Assembly: GCA_017430535.1 (NCBI GenBank)
Contig: JAFRMR010000008.1
Span: 1 to 64,000 of the forward strand
DNA length: 64,000 bases
DNA from: Clostridia bacterium
GTDB taxonomy: Bacteria; Bacillota; Clostridia; Oscillospirales; Acutalibacteraceae
Direction of reading: 5' to 3'
Part shown: piece by piece, positions 26,209 through 35,917 of the stretch
How positions within the stretch are numbered: position 1 is the stretch's first letter
Layout of the letters: each line of letters begins with the position of its first letter
Notes under the pieces: model-generated
Told to the model about the DNA's origin: nothing
Seen by the model: only the letters and a program-made list of their open reading frames with translations
Databases searched by the model: none
Translations under genes and position numbers: made by a program

Positions 26209-27627
26209 ATGATGACTTTCGGCGAAAAGCTTCAGCGCGCATTTGCCGGCGGTATTTTTGAAGGCATATACAGATACCTTAAAAAGAATCCCTCCGAAAA
26301 CCTTGTCAAGCTTATAAATGTTGCCCAAAAGTTTATGGGCGGCGCCTTCCCCGAAAAGAACTTTGATGCCTTCAGAGCGGCCGTTAATGATAAAAACAAT
26401 ATCTGGTACGGCTTTGCTCAGAGCTTTATTGATGAGGTAGATAAAAACGTATTCAAAAAGAGCCTGCTGGCTCTTGGCCTCGGGGCGGGAGTAAATGGCA
26501 CCAAGGCGGTAAGGAAAAACCGCGAAATATATAAATGCAACATACCGTTCCTTATCCTGTTTGACCCTACCAGCGCCTGCAATATGAAGTGCAAGGGCTG
26601 CTGGTCCGCAGAGTACGGCCACAAGTCCAACCTCTCCCTTGATGATATGCGCAGCATAGTCAATCAGGGCACAAAGCTTGGCACCCACCTTTATATGATG
26701 ACCGGCGGTGAGCCTCTGGTAAGGAAAGACGATGTGTTTACTCTCTGCCGCGAAAACCCCAACTGTATGTTCCTTGCCTATACAAACGCCACCCTTATTG
26801 ATGATGCTTTCTGCATTGAAGCCAAAAAGGCGGGCAACCTTGCCCTTGCCGTCAGCATTGAGGGGGACCGTGAAAGCAACGATGCAAGGCGGGGCGCCGG
26901 GGCTTACGACAAGTCCGTTGCCGCTATGGATATGCTTAAAAATCACGGCCTGCTTTTCGGTATTTCAATCTGCTATACAAGCGAGAATATTCCAAAAGTC
27001 ACAAGTGATGAATTCCTTGATTTAATGGTTTCAAAGGGCGCAAGGTTCGCCTTCTATTTCAACTATATGCCCATAGGCCGCGCCAGCGATGTTTCTCTTA
27101 TCCCAAGGCCGGAGCAGAGGAAGTATATGTATTCCTGGCTCAGGCAGGTCAGAAACACCGAAACCGGCAAGCCCATGTTCTTTATGGATTTCCAGAATGA
27201 TGCCGAGTATGTAGGCGGATGTATTGCCGGCGGCAGAAACTATTTCCATATTAACTCCGAAGGGGATATGGAGCCCTGCGTATTTATCCATTACTCCGAT
27301 TCAAATATAAAGAATCAGACTATTCTCGAGGCTCTTCAGAGCCCTCTGTTTATGGCGTATTATCACGGCCAGCCCTTCAATGATAACCACCTGAGGCCCT
27401 GCCCCATGCTTGAAAACCCTGATATCCTCAGGCGGATAATCGGCGAAACCGGAGCCCGCAGCACAGACCTTGTGGAGAAGGAAACTGTTGAGCAGCTCTG
27501 CTCAAAGTGTGACAGGTTCGCCGGCGAATGGGCGCCTGTTGCGGATGAAATCTGGAAAAACAGCACCCATCCCAAGCCTAAAACCCAGTTTTACCGCGAT
27601 ACTGCCGAGGCGAAAGAAGATAAATAA
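26209..27627 (+). CDS. Radical SAM protein with C-terminal SPASM-like cysteines
   Basis: A 472-residue radical SAM enzyme of unknown substrate. An N-terminal helical part (about 1-115) precedes the SAM-cluster motif CNMKCKGCW; MTGGEPLVRKDD follows as the GGEP-type SAM-binding motif. Later cysteines (GGCIAGG, MEPCVF, RPCPML and the final CSKCDRF) could bind auxiliary clusters. Together this looks like the SPASM/Twitch group, which often modifies peptides, though no precursor peptide gene is visible nearby. The ATG at 26209 follows AAAGGAGAG; a longer TTG/GTG start is unlikely. The dCMP deaminase gene begins 14 bases later. Confidence 0.87.
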   Translation: MMTFGEKLQRAFAGGIFEGIYRYLKKNPSENLVKLINVAQKFMGGAFPEKNFDAFRAAVNDKNNIWYGFAQSFIDEVDKNVFKKSLLALGLGAGVNGTKAVRKNREIYKCNIPFLILFDPTSACNMKCKGCWSAEYGHKSNLSLDDMRSIVNQGTKLGTHLYMMTGGEPLVRKDDVFTLCRENPNCMFLAYTNATLIDDAFCIEAKKAGNLALAVSIEGDRESNDARRGAGAYDKSVAAMDMLKNHGLLFGISICYTSENIPKVTSDEFLDLMVSKGARFAFYFNYMPIGRASDVSLIPRPEQRKYMYSWLRQVRNTETGKPMFFMDFQNDAEYVGGCIAGGRNYFHINSEGDMEPCVFIHYSDSNIKNQTILEALQSPLFMAYYHGQPFNDNHLRPCPMLENPDILRRIIGETGARSTDLVEKETVEQLCSKCDRFAGEWAPVADEIWKNSTHPKPKTQFYRDTAEAKEDK

Positions 27628-27641
27628 CGGGAGAGAGCATT

Positions 27642-28139
27642 ATGCCGAAAAGAGAAGATTATATCAGCTGGGATGAATACTTTATGGGTATCGCCATGCT
27701 GTCATCCTACAGAAGCAAGGACCCCAACACAAGGGTAGGCGCCTGTATAGTCAATAACAGAAACAGAATTATGTCAATGGGCTATAACGGCTTCCCTATG
27801 GGCTGCAGCGATGATGAGTTCCCCTGGGAAAGAACCGGGGATGAGTATGATACCAAGTATCCCTATGTCTGCCACGCGGAGCTCAACGCAATCCTCAATG
27901 CAAGGGGCGAAAACCTTGAGGGCTGCAAAATATATGTTGCGCTTTTCCCCTGCAACGAATGCGCAAAGGCTATAATTCAGTGCGGAATAAAAGAGGTTGT
28001 TTATCTTTCCGATAAATATGACGGCACCCCCGGCAACAGAGCCTCCAAGCGTATGTTTGATGCCGCAGGCGTTAAGTACTCAAAGCTTGAGGTCAAAACC
28101 GACAAAATCGAGATTGAGTTTGACTGCGACAAAGTTTAA
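27642..28139 (+). CDS. dCMP deaminase (ComEB family)
   Basis: Zinc enzyme of 165 residues that deaminates dCMP to dUMP, feeding thymidylate synthesis. The deaminase zinc motif is complete: CHAELNAILNA and LFPCNECAKAII. The insertion CSDDEFPWERTGDEYDTKYPYVCHAE between the first strand and HAE is typical of dCMP rather than cytidine deaminases. It shares a transcript with the radical SAM gene and ends before a terminator. Confidence 0.92.
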   Translation: MPKREDYISWDEYFMGIAMLSSYRSKDPNTRVGACIVNNRNRIMSMGYNGFPMGCSDDEFPWERTGDEYDTKYPYVCHAELNAILNARGENLEGCKIYVALFPCNECAKAIIQCGIKEVVYLSDKYDGTPGNRASKRMFDAAGVKYSKLEVKTDKIEIEFDCDKV

Positions 28140-28153
28140 AGCATAATACAATT

Positions 28154-28177
28154 CTCCCGCTGCATCTGCAGCGGGAG
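28154..28177. terminator. Bidirectional hairpin terminator
   Basis: CTCCCGCTGCA and TGCAGCGGGAG form a perfect 11-bp stem with a TC loop, followed by ATTCTTTAT. It sits between the convergent deaminase and transporter genes; the U-tract is weak. Confidence 0.7.
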
Positions 28178-28192
28178 ATTCTTTATATTCTG

Positions 28193-29695
28193 TTATGCGT
28201 TTTGCTGTGTTTCGGCATTCATTTCTTCAACCTGCTTCGCGTTTTCCATACGCCTCTCGTAGAGTTCCAGGTACATCCTTTCCTTCTTTTCGCCGCTCAG
28301 GTCGTAGAAGAGCTTGGGAACTATTGAGATAATGCTGGTGATAACGGGAAGTATGGTGCACATCCAGAAGAGGGAATACTCCGTTTTTTCTGTCTGGCCG
28401 CCGAAACCTGCGCCTTCAACATAACCAACTTTATCAAGTATAATGGTTTTGATTGTGGCGCCGAAGGTGTTTATAAGTTTACGGGGCAGGTCTTTGGCTA
28501 CGCCGGTAAGGCCTTCGTTTCTGTAGCCGTTTTTCCATTCGCCGTAGTCAATGGATTCATTACGCATTTCTTCGGGAATAACGGATCTGATACCCCAGAA
28601 GAACATCCATATTGTTTCTCTCAGCATAAAGGCCGGTATCATGGCACCCAGCTTCTTGTAGTTCTTGTTTACGGAACCTACAAGGAACACGCCTACCATC
28701 AGGAAGTCATTGATATGGGAACCGAAAATCCACAGTGTTTTTGTGGAGAATTTTGAACGGGCCCAGGGTACATAGGAATAGCTGATGGGCGAAACGATTG
28801 CGCCGGGTATGCCTACTATGGTGGACATGGTCGCAAGACCCAGTACGTTGATGTAATAGTAGTTTACGCCGGAGCCGATGCTGAATGCTCCGAGGAATTC
28901 CGAAAGGGTGATAAGCAGCAGGGGCTTGTTTGTAACAACGGATCTGAAGCTGTCCCTTATGCTGGGTTTGTCAACAGTCTGGTTAACTCTCTCTTTTGCC
29001 ACAAAGGCAAAGTAAAGGGCAAACAGGCCGCTCACAATGCTGCAGAACATACCTGCGGAAACATAGAGGGAGCTCATCTTTATTTTCAGCTTTCCGTGGT
29101 TTACAAGGTCAATCAGCAGGCCCATGATTATTTCGGGGCCCTTCTCAACAAAACCGGAAAGCAGGTTTGCCTCGGTAATAAGTCTGGTACGGTCAATTAT
29201 GTTGGGGGTGATTGTTGCCAGCATACCTGTCCTTGCAATACCGCTCAGGGAGCCCACAAGGTTCTGCACAAGGCTGAGCACCAGGTAAATGGTAAGCTTG
29301 CCCACATCATACATTGCCTTGCTGCCAAGGGTAATGGGCATTGCCCAGTAAATAAGGCTCAGGATAACGCCGGGTATGGCGTAAACTATAAGCCAGGGCT
29401 TGAATTTACCCCAGCGGGTTCTGGTTTTATCCACAATGGCGGCAAGGAACAGGTCATTGATAATATCCCATATACCCACAACAAACGAAACAACGCTCTG
29501 GAATTTCAGACCAACGCGCACGATATCCGTAATGAAAATATCGCTGTATTTGTTTATGTTGAAGGACTGGGCAATATCGTAGAGTATGTAGGATACGGTT
29601 TCTTTTGTGCCTACATACCGTCTGTCCTTTTCCGCGGCTTTAAGCTCGGTGGGATTTGATAATTCATCAATCTTTTCTACCGGCTCAGCAGACAT
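28193..29695 (-). CDS. GPH-family sugar:cation symporter (MFS)
   Basis: A 500-residue membrane transporter with about 12 hydrophobic segments. The N-terminal GVKFQ/VGIWDIINDLFLAAIVDKTRTRWGKFKPWL region carries the (D/N)-x-x-D and RWGKFRPW signature of glycoside-pentoside-hexuronide symporters. The likely role is uptake of a glycoside or hexuronide with Na+ or H+; no glycosidase gene adjoins, so the substrate is open. The ATG at 29695 is preferred because GAGGGGGCGG stands just upstream. Confidence 0.87.
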   Translation of the reverse strand: MSAEPVEKIDELSNPTELKAAEKDRRYVGTKETVSYILYDIAQSFNINKYSDIFITDIVRVGLKFQSVVSFVVGIWDIINDLFLAAIVDKTRTRWGKFKPWLIVYAIPGVILSLIYWAMPITLGSKAMYDVGKLTIYLVLSLVQNLVGSLSGIARTGMLATITPNIIDRTRLITEANLLSGFVEKGPEIIMGLLIDLVNHGKLKIKMSSLYVSAGMFCSIVSGLFALYFAFVAKERVNQTVDKPSIRDSFRSVVTNKPLLLITLSEFLGAFSIGSGVNYYYINVLGLATMSTIVGIPGAIVSPISYSYVPWARSKFSTKTLWIFGSHINDFLMVGVFLVGSVNKNYKKLGAMIPAFMLRETIWMFFWGIRSVIPEEMRNESIDYGEWKNGYRNEGLTGVAKDLPRKLINTFGATIKTIILDKVGYVEGAGFGGQTEKTEYSLFWMCTILPVITSIISIVPKLFYDLSGEKKERMYLELYERRMENAKQVEEMNAETQQNA

Positions 29696-29725
29696 ATTTC
29701 CGCCCCCTCTCGTATAATACAATTC

Positions 29726-29754
29726 ATTATATCATACACATATTTATTTTTCAA
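29726..29754 (-). promoter_or_regulatory. Sigma-A promoter of the GPH transporter
   Basis: On the minus strand TTGAAA (29749-29754), 17 bases, TATAAT (29726-29731) with extended TGA, 31 bases before the ATG. Confidence 0.75.
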
Positions 29755-29839
29755 TAATATGTATTTTTTTGTTTATTGTTGCTATTTAATACCTTTAATT
29801 ATTGTGCATTTGGTTTAATAAGATTGAACCCCCCTTTTA

Positions 29840-29869
29840 TTGACACGGATATTTTTACTGTGATATAAT
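29840..29869 (+). promoter_or_regulatory. Sigma-A promoter of the SPFH operon
   Basis: TTGACA (29840-29845), 18-base spacer, TATAAT (29864-29869) with extended TGA. No ECF-type -35 was seen, unlike the SigW control of the B. subtilis counterpart. Confidence 0.8.
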
Positions 29870-29913
29870 TTTATTCGGTATAATTCACCAATTTTTCAAA
29901 AGGAGAAATGATT

Positions 29914-31242
29914 ATGGGTCTTATCAGAGCAGCTGCAGGCGCCGTAGGCGGCGTACTTGCCGATCAGTGGAAGGAATTTTTCTATTGTGAAGCTATGGAC
30001 AAGGAAGTCCTTGTCACAAAAGGCCAGAAGAGAATCACAAGCAGATCCTCAAATACAAAAGGCAATGATAACATCATCTCCAACGGTTCCGGCATTGCCG
30101 TTGCCGACGGCCAGTGCATGATTATCGTTGAGCAGGGCAAAATAGTTGAGGTTTGCGCTGAGCCCGGTGAATTCACCTATGATACTTCAACCGAGCCCAG
30201 CATATTCACCGGCAATCTCAAGGATTCCATCAAGGAAACCTTCAAAGTTGTAGGCAAAAGGTTTGCTTACGGCGGCGATACCGGCAAAGACCAGAGAGTT
30301 TATTATTTCAACACCAAAGAGCTTATAGATAATAAATTCGGCACCGCCAATCCCATCCCCTTCAGAGTTGTTGACAGCAAAATCAACCTTGATGTTGATG
30401 TATCCATCCGCTGCAGCGGCGTTTATTCCTACAGGATCGCAGATCCTCTGCTTTTCTATACCAATGTTTGCGGCAATGTTGCTGATACCTACAGAAGGGA
30501 AGAGATTGACGCTCAGCTCAAAACCGAATTTGTCAGCGCCCTTCAGCCTGCATTTGGCAAGCTCAGCGAGCTTGAAATCCGTCCCAATCAGATAGTAACC
30601 CACAACACAGACCTTGAAAACGCAATGAACCAGGCTCTTTCCCAGAAGTGGGGCGAGCTCAGAGGTCTTGAGGTTGTTTCCGTAGCTCTGGGCACCGTTA
30701 CCCTTCCCGAAGAGGATCAGGAGCTTATCAAGATTGCTCAGAGAAACGCTATGTACAGAGATCCCACCATGGGCGCCGCCGCAATTACCGGCGCCACTGC
30801 CGATGCCATGGGCAAAGCTGCCGAAAACAGCGCCGGCGCCATGACAGGCTTTATGGGTATGGGTATGGCTATGAACGCAGGCGGAGCCGCCGGCGCTCAG
30901 AACCTTTACGCTATGGGTATGCAGCAGGAAGAGGCCAAAAAGGCCGAGGCCGCCGCAGCTGCAGCCGCCGCTCCCGCCGGCTGGCAGTGCGCCTGCGGAG
31001 CAGTTGCCACCGGTAACTTCTGCCCCCAGTGCGGAGCAAAGAAGCCCGCCGATGAAGGCTGGACCTGTGCCTGTGGAGCAGTGAACAAAGGCAGATTCTG
31101 CACAAACTGCGGTGCCAAGAAGCCCGAAGACGCTCCCCTTTATAAGTGCGACAAGTGCGGCTGGGAGCCCGAGGATCCCAAGAATCCTCCCAAGTTCTGC
31201 CCCGAATGCGGCGACATTTTTGATGACAGAGACAGAACCTGA
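29914..31242 (+). CDS. SPFH-domain protein with three C-terminal zinc ribbons (YdjI-like)
   Basis: A 442-residue protein. An N-terminal amphipathic, Ala/Gly-rich helix is followed by an SPFH (band 7, flotillin-like) domain up to about residue 275, an Ala/Gly/Met-rich region (about 285-350), and three zinc ribbons: CACGAVATGNFCPQCG, CACGAVNKGRFCTNCG and CDKCGW...CPECG. Relatives are often named virion core protein, and B. subtilis YdjI is one. It is probably a membrane-associated oligomeric scaffold. The ATG at 29914 is chosen by its 8-base spacing to AAGGAG. It leads a three-gene run. Confidence 0.88.
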   Translation: MGLIRAAAGAVGGVLADQWKEFFYCEAMDKEVLVTKGQKRITSRSSNTKGNDNIISNGSGIAVADGQCMIIVEQGKIVEVCAEPGEFTYDTSTEPSIFTGNLKDSIKETFKVVGKRFAYGGDTGKDQRVYYFNTKELIDNKFGTANPIPFRVVDSKINLDVDVSIRCSGVYSYRIADPLLFYTNVCGNVADTYRREEIDAQLKTEFVSALQPAFGKLSELEIRPNQIVTHNTDLENAMNQALSQKWGELRGLEVVSVALGTVTLPEEDQELIKIAQRNAMYRDPTMGAAAITGATADAMGKAAENSAGAMTGFMGMGMAMNAGGAAGAQNLYAMGMQQEEAKKAEAAAAAAAAPAGWQCACGAVATGNFCPQCGAKKPADEGWTCACGAVNKGRFCTNCGAKKPEDAPLYKCDKCGWEPEDPKNPPKFCPECGDIFDDRDRT

Positions 31243-31320
31243 TAAGCATTAAGTTCCGGGGTTGTTGCATTTTATATGGAACAACCCTGTTTTCAATATT
31301 ATCTGTTAAGGAGATAAAGC

Positions 31321-32397
31321 ATGGCTCTTCAGGAATATAAGTGCCCCAACTGCGGCGGAGCGCTTGAATTCAACAGCGCAATTCAGAAAATGAAGTGCCC
31401 CTTCTGCGATACGGAGTTTGAGATGGAGGCCCTTGAGGCCTACGATCTTACTCTTGGTGAGAAGGAAGACGATATGACCTGGGATTCCCTTGGCGGGTCC
31501 GCCTGGGATGAGGGCGAAACCGATTCTCTGCGCCACTATGTATGCACATCCTGCGGCGGTGAGATAATCGGCGATGAAAATATGGCGGCCACATCCTGCC
31601 CCTTCTGCAATAACCCTGTAGTGGTTATGGAGCAGTTCAGCGGCGGGCTTAAGCCGGATTATGTAATCCCCTTCAAGCTTGATAAAAAAGCCGCAAAGGA
31701 AAATTACGAAAAGCATGTATCCGGCAAGCGCCTTCTGCCCAAGGTTTTCAAAAACGAGAATCACATTGACAGCATCACCGGTATATATGTTCCTTTCTGG
31801 TTTTTTGATGCTCAGGTTGATGCGGATATCAGGTACAAGGCCTCAAAGGTAAGAACCTGGTCCGATGCCAACAATCTTTATACCGAAACATCCTATTACG
31901 GCATAAACAGAGCCGGTAAAATGAACTTTGAAAATGTTCCCGTTGACGGCTCAAGCAAAATGGATGATACTCTTATGGAATCTTTGGAGCCCTTCCATTT
32001 TGAGGATGCCGTGGATTTTCAGACTGCGTATCTTGCCGGCTACCTTGCGGATAAATACGATGTTGACGAGCAGCAGAGTATCCCAAGAGCCAACGAAAGA
32101 ATAAAAACCAGCACAGAGGAAGCCTTCAAGAGCACCGTTTCCGGCTATAACGGGGTTGAGGTTGAGCAGAGCGTGGTCTCTCTGTCACAGAGCAAAGGCA
32201 AGTATGTTCTCTGCCCCGTGTGGATGCTCAACACCACCTGGAACGGCCAGAAATATACTTTTGCCATGAACGGGCAGACAGGTAAGTTCATAGGCGATTT
32301 ACCCGTGGATAAATCACTTTACCGTAAATATTTTATGGGAATAGGCGCAGGGGTTGCGGCAGCTGTTTTCGCAATCCTCTCCCTGTTTTTCAGTTAA
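31321..32397 (+). CDS. Tandem zinc-ribbon protein with C-terminal membrane helix (YdjG-like)
   Basis: A 358-residue protein with two N-terminal zinc ribbons, CPNCGGAL...CPFCDTEF and CTSCGGEI...CPFCNN, then a large globular part (IPFKLDKKAAKENYEKHVSGKRLLP, YVPFWFFDAQVDADI, LCPVWMLNTTW) and a single hydrophobic helix at the C-terminus (about 335-357). This architecture is that of B. subtilis YdjG and similar proteins sometimes misnamed as helicases. It is a tail-anchored protein, with the ribbons likely cytoplasmic. It is the middle gene of the trio. Confidence 0.87.
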   Translation: MALQEYKCPNCGGALEFNSAIQKMKCPFCDTEFEMEALEAYDLTLGEKEDDMTWDSLGGSAWDEGETDSLRHYVCTSCGGEIIGDENMAATSCPFCNNPVVVMEQFSGGLKPDYVIPFKLDKKAAKENYEKHVSGKRLLPKVFKNENHIDSITGIYVPFWFFDAQVDADIRYKASKVRTWSDANNLYTETSYYGINRAGKMNFENVPVDGSSKMDDTLMESLEPFHFEDAVDFQTAYLAGYLADKYDVDEQQSIPRANERIKTSTEEAFKSTVSGYNGVEVEQSVVSLSQSKGKYVLCPVWMLNTTWNGQKYTFAMNGQTGKFIGDLPVDKSLYRKYFMGIGAGVAAAVFAILSLFFS

Positions 32398-32409
32398 GGA
32401 GGCGGGCTT

Positions 32410-33288
32410 ATGAGTAAAAGAACTGCAAGGCTGCTTTCCCTGATTTTTATCGGCATATTCGCCCTGAGCTTTTCCCTGTGCGCCTTTGCCGGCAAAGAGG
32501 GTGATCTGCTTTATGACGGCGCCGACCTTCTTTCGGATTATGAGGAGCAGGAGCTTGAAGCTCTGCTTTCGGAAAAATCCCGTGAAGCAGGCATAACAAT
32601 CGCCGTGGTCACCGTTAATGATTATACGGAGTATCAGTTTTTCGGCTTTACCGAAGAGTATATGGAAGATTTTGCCGACGATTACTATGATAATTATTTC
32701 GGCGTTGACACCGACGGCATACTTTTTGCCGTAAGTATGCAGGACAGAAGCTATCACATTTCAACCAGCGGCTACGGCATACAGGCAGTAACCGATGCCG
32801 GCGTTGAGTACCTTGAGAATGCCGTGCTCGGCCGTCTTTCAGGCGGTGATTATAAAGCCGCTTTTGAAAGCTTTGCCGAGGGCTCCGCATATCTTGTCGG
32901 CTCAGCAAGGAACGGAGAGGTTTTTGATAATTACAACAGCAACGAGTATTCCGGCGGAAGCCTTACACCTCTCACCAAGGGTGAAAGAATAAAGCAGAAA
33001 GCCCCTACCTTCGGTATCGCCAGTCTTATAGTGGGCGCCATTTCCGCTTTCGGTGTTACCGGCGGAATGAAAGGCAAGCTCAAATCCGTATCAAACCAGA
33101 GAAACGCGGCGGTTTACGCTGTTTCAGACAGCCTGAATATCGCAAATCAGGCGGATGTTTTCCTTTACCGTAATGTGGTTGCAACCCCGAGGCCCAAAGA
33201 AACATCTTCCTCGTCAAGAGGCGGAGGCACCTCGGTGCACACCTCCCACAGCGGCGGAAGCCACGGCGGAGGCGGAGGCCATTTCTGA
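32410..33288 (+). CDS. TPM-domain membrane protein (YdjH/YgcG-like)
   Basis: A 292-residue exported protein. Signal peptide (about 1-27), then the TPM domain (LLYDGADLLSDYEEQELEALL, TIAVVTVND, GILFAVSMQDRSYHISTSGYG), one membrane segment (about 195-215), and a tail ending in a Ser/Gly/His-rich run (residues 262-292). TPM domains bind metals and have been reported as phosphatases in plants; in bacteria the role is unsettled. The Gly/His-rich end is a family habit. It closes the SPFH-zinc ribbon-TPM set, which suggests a membrane-stress or membrane-domain complex. Confidence 0.88.
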   Translation: MSKRTARLLSLIFIGIFALSFSLCAFAGKEGDLLYDGADLLSDYEEQELEALLSEKSREAGITIAVVTVNDYTEYQFFGFTEEYMEDFADDYYDNYFGVDTDGILFAVSMQDRSYHISTSGYGIQAVTDAGVEYLENAVLGRLSGGDYKAAFESFAEGSAYLVGSARNGEVFDNYNSNEYSGGSLTPLTKGERIKQKAPTFGIASLIVGAISAFGVTGGMKGKLKSVSNQRNAAVYAVSDSLNIANQADVFLYRNVVATPRPKETSSSSRGGGTSVHTSHSGGSHGGGGGHF

Positions 33289-33302
33289 AAGATTTCAATA
33301 AA

Positions 33303-33344
33303 AAAGCACGCAGAAGCGAATTGCTTCTGCGTGTATTTTTTTTG
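33303..33344. terminator. Bidirectional intrinsic terminator
   Basis: CACGCAGAAGC (33307-33317) and GCTTCTGCGTG (33323-33333) pair around GAATT, with A-run to the left and T8 to the right. It ends both the TPM operon and the purine operon, which converge here. Confidence 0.9.
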
Positions 33345-33350
33345 CTCTGT

Positions 33351-34205
33351 TTATTTAATATTACCCGTAAAGAATATTACAAGATAGTAAAACAGTCTGC
33401 CCGGGAATTCTCCGTAAAGCCTGATAAAGTAATTGTCATTCTCGCCGTAATCTATGCCGGGAGTAACAATCTTTATTTCCGGAGTTGAGGTATAGCCCAG
33501 CTCATACAGCTTTGCCTGGAAGAGCTTTGCAATTGCCACATTACCCGCAACATTGGGGTGGATTGTGTCATTTGCCACATACTCTTTGTTGCCGTCAATA
33601 ACTCCGGCCACATCCAGCACATAAACATTCTCCGGAAATTCCGCTGCAATTTCATCTACAAGCTTGCTGACCTTCGCGGTGATTCTGCCGTAGGCAATGC
33701 CAAGCACGCCGAACCAGGTGCAGGGCACATGCTGCAAAAAGATAACCGCATCCGGGTTGATTGCCCTTATATCCTTCATAATGCTGCGGAAATTGCCCCG
33801 CAGGTGCTCTGTAAGCTCGTTGATGTGGGGCGTATCAATATCAAGCAGAGCGCCCAGGGCAACGCCTACAACTCCGCTGTCATTCAGGTAATCGTTGCCG
33901 CCTATGGATATGCTTATAAGATCCGCTTTCTTAATATCTTCGGTGATTTCACCGCTCTCAATATCTTCAAGCAGCTGGTCCGATGTTTTGGCGGAGCGGC
34001 CGTGGTTTGTGTAACCCCAGCCGTTGGTGTCGGCAATTATCTTGCCGTAGCAGGCCTGGTCTCTGTTCTTTATGCCGTAGCCCTCTGAAATGGAGTCACC
34101 CAGCAGCAGGTATTCCTTTATTGTTTTGCTCTGCGCCGAGAAGCCTGAGATAACAAGCGAAAAGCACAGCACAAGGGCCAGCAGGATTGATACAGCTTTT
34201 TTCAT
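33351..34205 (-). CDS. Secreted SGNH/GDSL hydrolase
   Basis: A 284-residue esterase-like protein with a signal peptide (ALVLCFSLVISGFSA). SGNH blocks are clear: I LLLGDSISEGYG, III SIGGNDYLN, and V DTIHPN with the catalytic Asp/His. Substrates of such enzymes include acyl or acetyl groups of polysaccharides and lipids; nothing here decides. The C-terminal LFYYLVIFF stretch is hydrophobic and may anchor it. It is the last gene behind fhs (21-base gap), an odd companion for purine genes. Confidence 0.88.
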   Translation of the reverse strand: MKKAVSILLALVLCFSLVISGFSAQSKTIKEYLLLGDSISEGYGIKNRDQACYGKIIADTNGWGYTNHGRSAKTSDQLLEDIESGEITEDIKKADLISISIGGNDYLNDSGVVGVALGALLDIDTPHINELTEHLRGNFRSIMKDIRAINPDAVIFLQHVPCTWFGVLGIAYGRITAKVSKLVDEIAAEFPENVYVLDVAGVIDGNKEYVANDTIHPNVAGNVAIAKLFQAKLYELGYTSTPEIKIVTPGIDYGENDNYFIRLYGEFPGRLFYYLVIFFTGNIK

Positions 34206-34226
34206 CTTTATCCCTTCCTTTGTTTA

Positions 34227-35903
34227 TCAGAAAAGTCCGGTGATTTTACCGTTTTCATCAACATCTATCTTTTCCGCGGCAGGTACTCTGGGCAGGCCGG
34301 GCATGGTCATAATATCTCCGGTAAGTACCACTATAAATCCTGCGCCTGCGGATACCTTAACATTTTTAACCGTAACCGTAAAGTCCTCCGGTGCTCCCAG
34401 CTTTGAGGGGTCATCGGAAAAGCTGTACTGGGTTTTGGCAATGCAGACCGGCATATTGCCGTAGCCAAGCTCGGTCAGGCGGTCAATCTGCTTCTTTGCG
34501 GCGGGCAGCACCGTAATGCCTTTTCCGCCGTAAACTTTTTTAACAACGGCTTCAATCTTTTCCTCTATGGAGCAGTCAAGCTCGTATGAGAAGGTGAAGT
34601 CGCCTTTTTCATTTTCGCAGATTCTCACAACCTCTTTTGCAAGCTCTTCGCCGCCCTTGCCGCCTTCGGCCCATACGGTTGAAAGAATAGTGTTTACGCC
34701 CAGCTCTCTGCATTTTGAAACGATAAAGTCAATTTCATTATCCGTATCTGTGGGGAATCTGTTTACCGCCACCACGCAGGGGAGCTTATAAACATTTTTG
34801 ATATTTGAAACATGGCGCAGCAGGTTGGGTATGCCTTTTTCAAGGGCGTTAAGGTCCTCGGTGTTAAGCTGCTTCTTGTCAAGCCCGCCGTGCATCTTAA
34901 GGGCTCTCACGGTGGCAACAACCACAACTGCATCCGGTGTAAGGTCTGCCATGCGGCACTTGATATCAAGGAATTTCTCGGCACCCAGATCCGCGCCGAA
35001 CCCTGCCTCGGTTACCGTATAGTCGCCCATCTTAAGTGCAAGCTTTGTAGCCATAACCGAGTTACAGCCGTGGGCGATGTTTGCAAACGGTCCGCCGTGA
35101 ACAAAGGCGGGTGTGCCTTCAAGGGTCTGCACCAGGTTGGGCTTCAGGGCATCCTTGAGCAGGGCCGCCATGGCGCCAACAGCGTTTAGCTGGCCGGCGG
35201 TTACCGGCTGATCGTCGTAGGTATAGCCCACAACAATTCTTGAAAGCCTCTCTTTAAGGTCTGTTATGGAAGAGGAAAGGCAGAATACAGCCATTATTTC
35301 GCTGGCAACGGTAATGTCAAAGCCGTCCTCCCTGGGTGTGCCGTTGGGCTTTCCGCCCAGGCCGTCCACCACAAAGCGGAGCTGGCGGTCGTTCATATCC
35401 ACGCAGCGCTTCCATGTGATTTTGCGGGGGTCTATATTCAGGGAGTTACCCTGCTGAATGTGATTATCCAGCATAGCGGCCAGCAGATTGTTGGCGGCGC
35501 CTATGGCGTGAAAATCACCGGTAAAGTGAAGGTTTATATCCTCCATAGGCACAACCTGAGCGTATCCGCCGCCGGCGGCTCCGCCTTTAACGCCGAATAC
35601 AGGGCCCAGTGAGGGCTCTCTGAGGGCAACGGTAACATCCTTGCCAATTCTCCTCAGGCCGTCTGCAAGGCCTATGGTGGTTGTGGTTTTGCCTTCGCCG
35701 GCGGGGGTGGGGGTAATGGCGGTAACAAGTATAAGTTTACCGTCCTTTTTATCCGTCTCTTTTATAAGAGCCGGGTCCACCTTCGCTTTGTATCTGCCGT
35801 ACTGCTCAATATATTTTTCATCAACATGAGCCGTTTCGGCAATTTCCGTAATGTGTTTCATTTTACAGGCCTGAGCAATTTCAATATCGGAAAGGTAAGC
35901 CAT
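34227..35903 (-). CDS. fhs: Formate--tetrahydrofolate ligase
   Basis: Makes 10-formyl-THF from formate, THF and ATP. The 558 residues contain the P-loop [18 protein letters not shown], the [21 protein letters not shown] region and the ending ITGLF typical of the family. In this operon it supplies the formyl donor for PurN and for the AICAR transformylase, while pyruvate formate-lyase genes about 12 kb away produce formate. It follows purL by 14 bases. Confidence 0.97.
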   Translation of the reverse strand: MAYLSDIEIAQACKMKHITEIAETAHVDEKYIEQYGRYKAKVDPALIKETDKKDGKLILVTAITPTPAGEGKTTTTIGLADGLRRIGKDVTVALREPSLGPVFGVKGGAAGGGYAQVVPMEDINLHFTGDFHAIGAANNLLAAMLDNHIQQGNSLNIDPRKITWKRCVDMNDRQLRFVVDGLGGKPNGTPREDGFDITVASEIMAVFCLSSSITDLKERLSRIVVGYTYDDQPVTAGQLNAVGAMAALLKDALKPNLVQTLEGTPAFVHGGPFANIAHGCNSVMATKLALKMGDYTVTEAGFGADLGAEKFLDIKCRMADLTPDAVVVVATVRALKMHGGLDKKQLNTEDLNALEKGIPNLLRHVSNIKNVYKLPCVVAVNRFPTDTDNEIDFIVSKCRELGVNTILSTVWAEGGKGGEELAKEVVRICENEKGDFTFSYELDCSIEEKIEAVVKKVYGGKGITVLPAAKKQIDRLTELGYGNMPVCIAKTQYSFSDDPSKLGAPEDFTVTVKNVKVSAGAGFIVVLTGDIMTMPGLPRVPAAEKIDVDENGKITGLF

Positions 35904-35917
35904 AAGTGAAACTCCTT

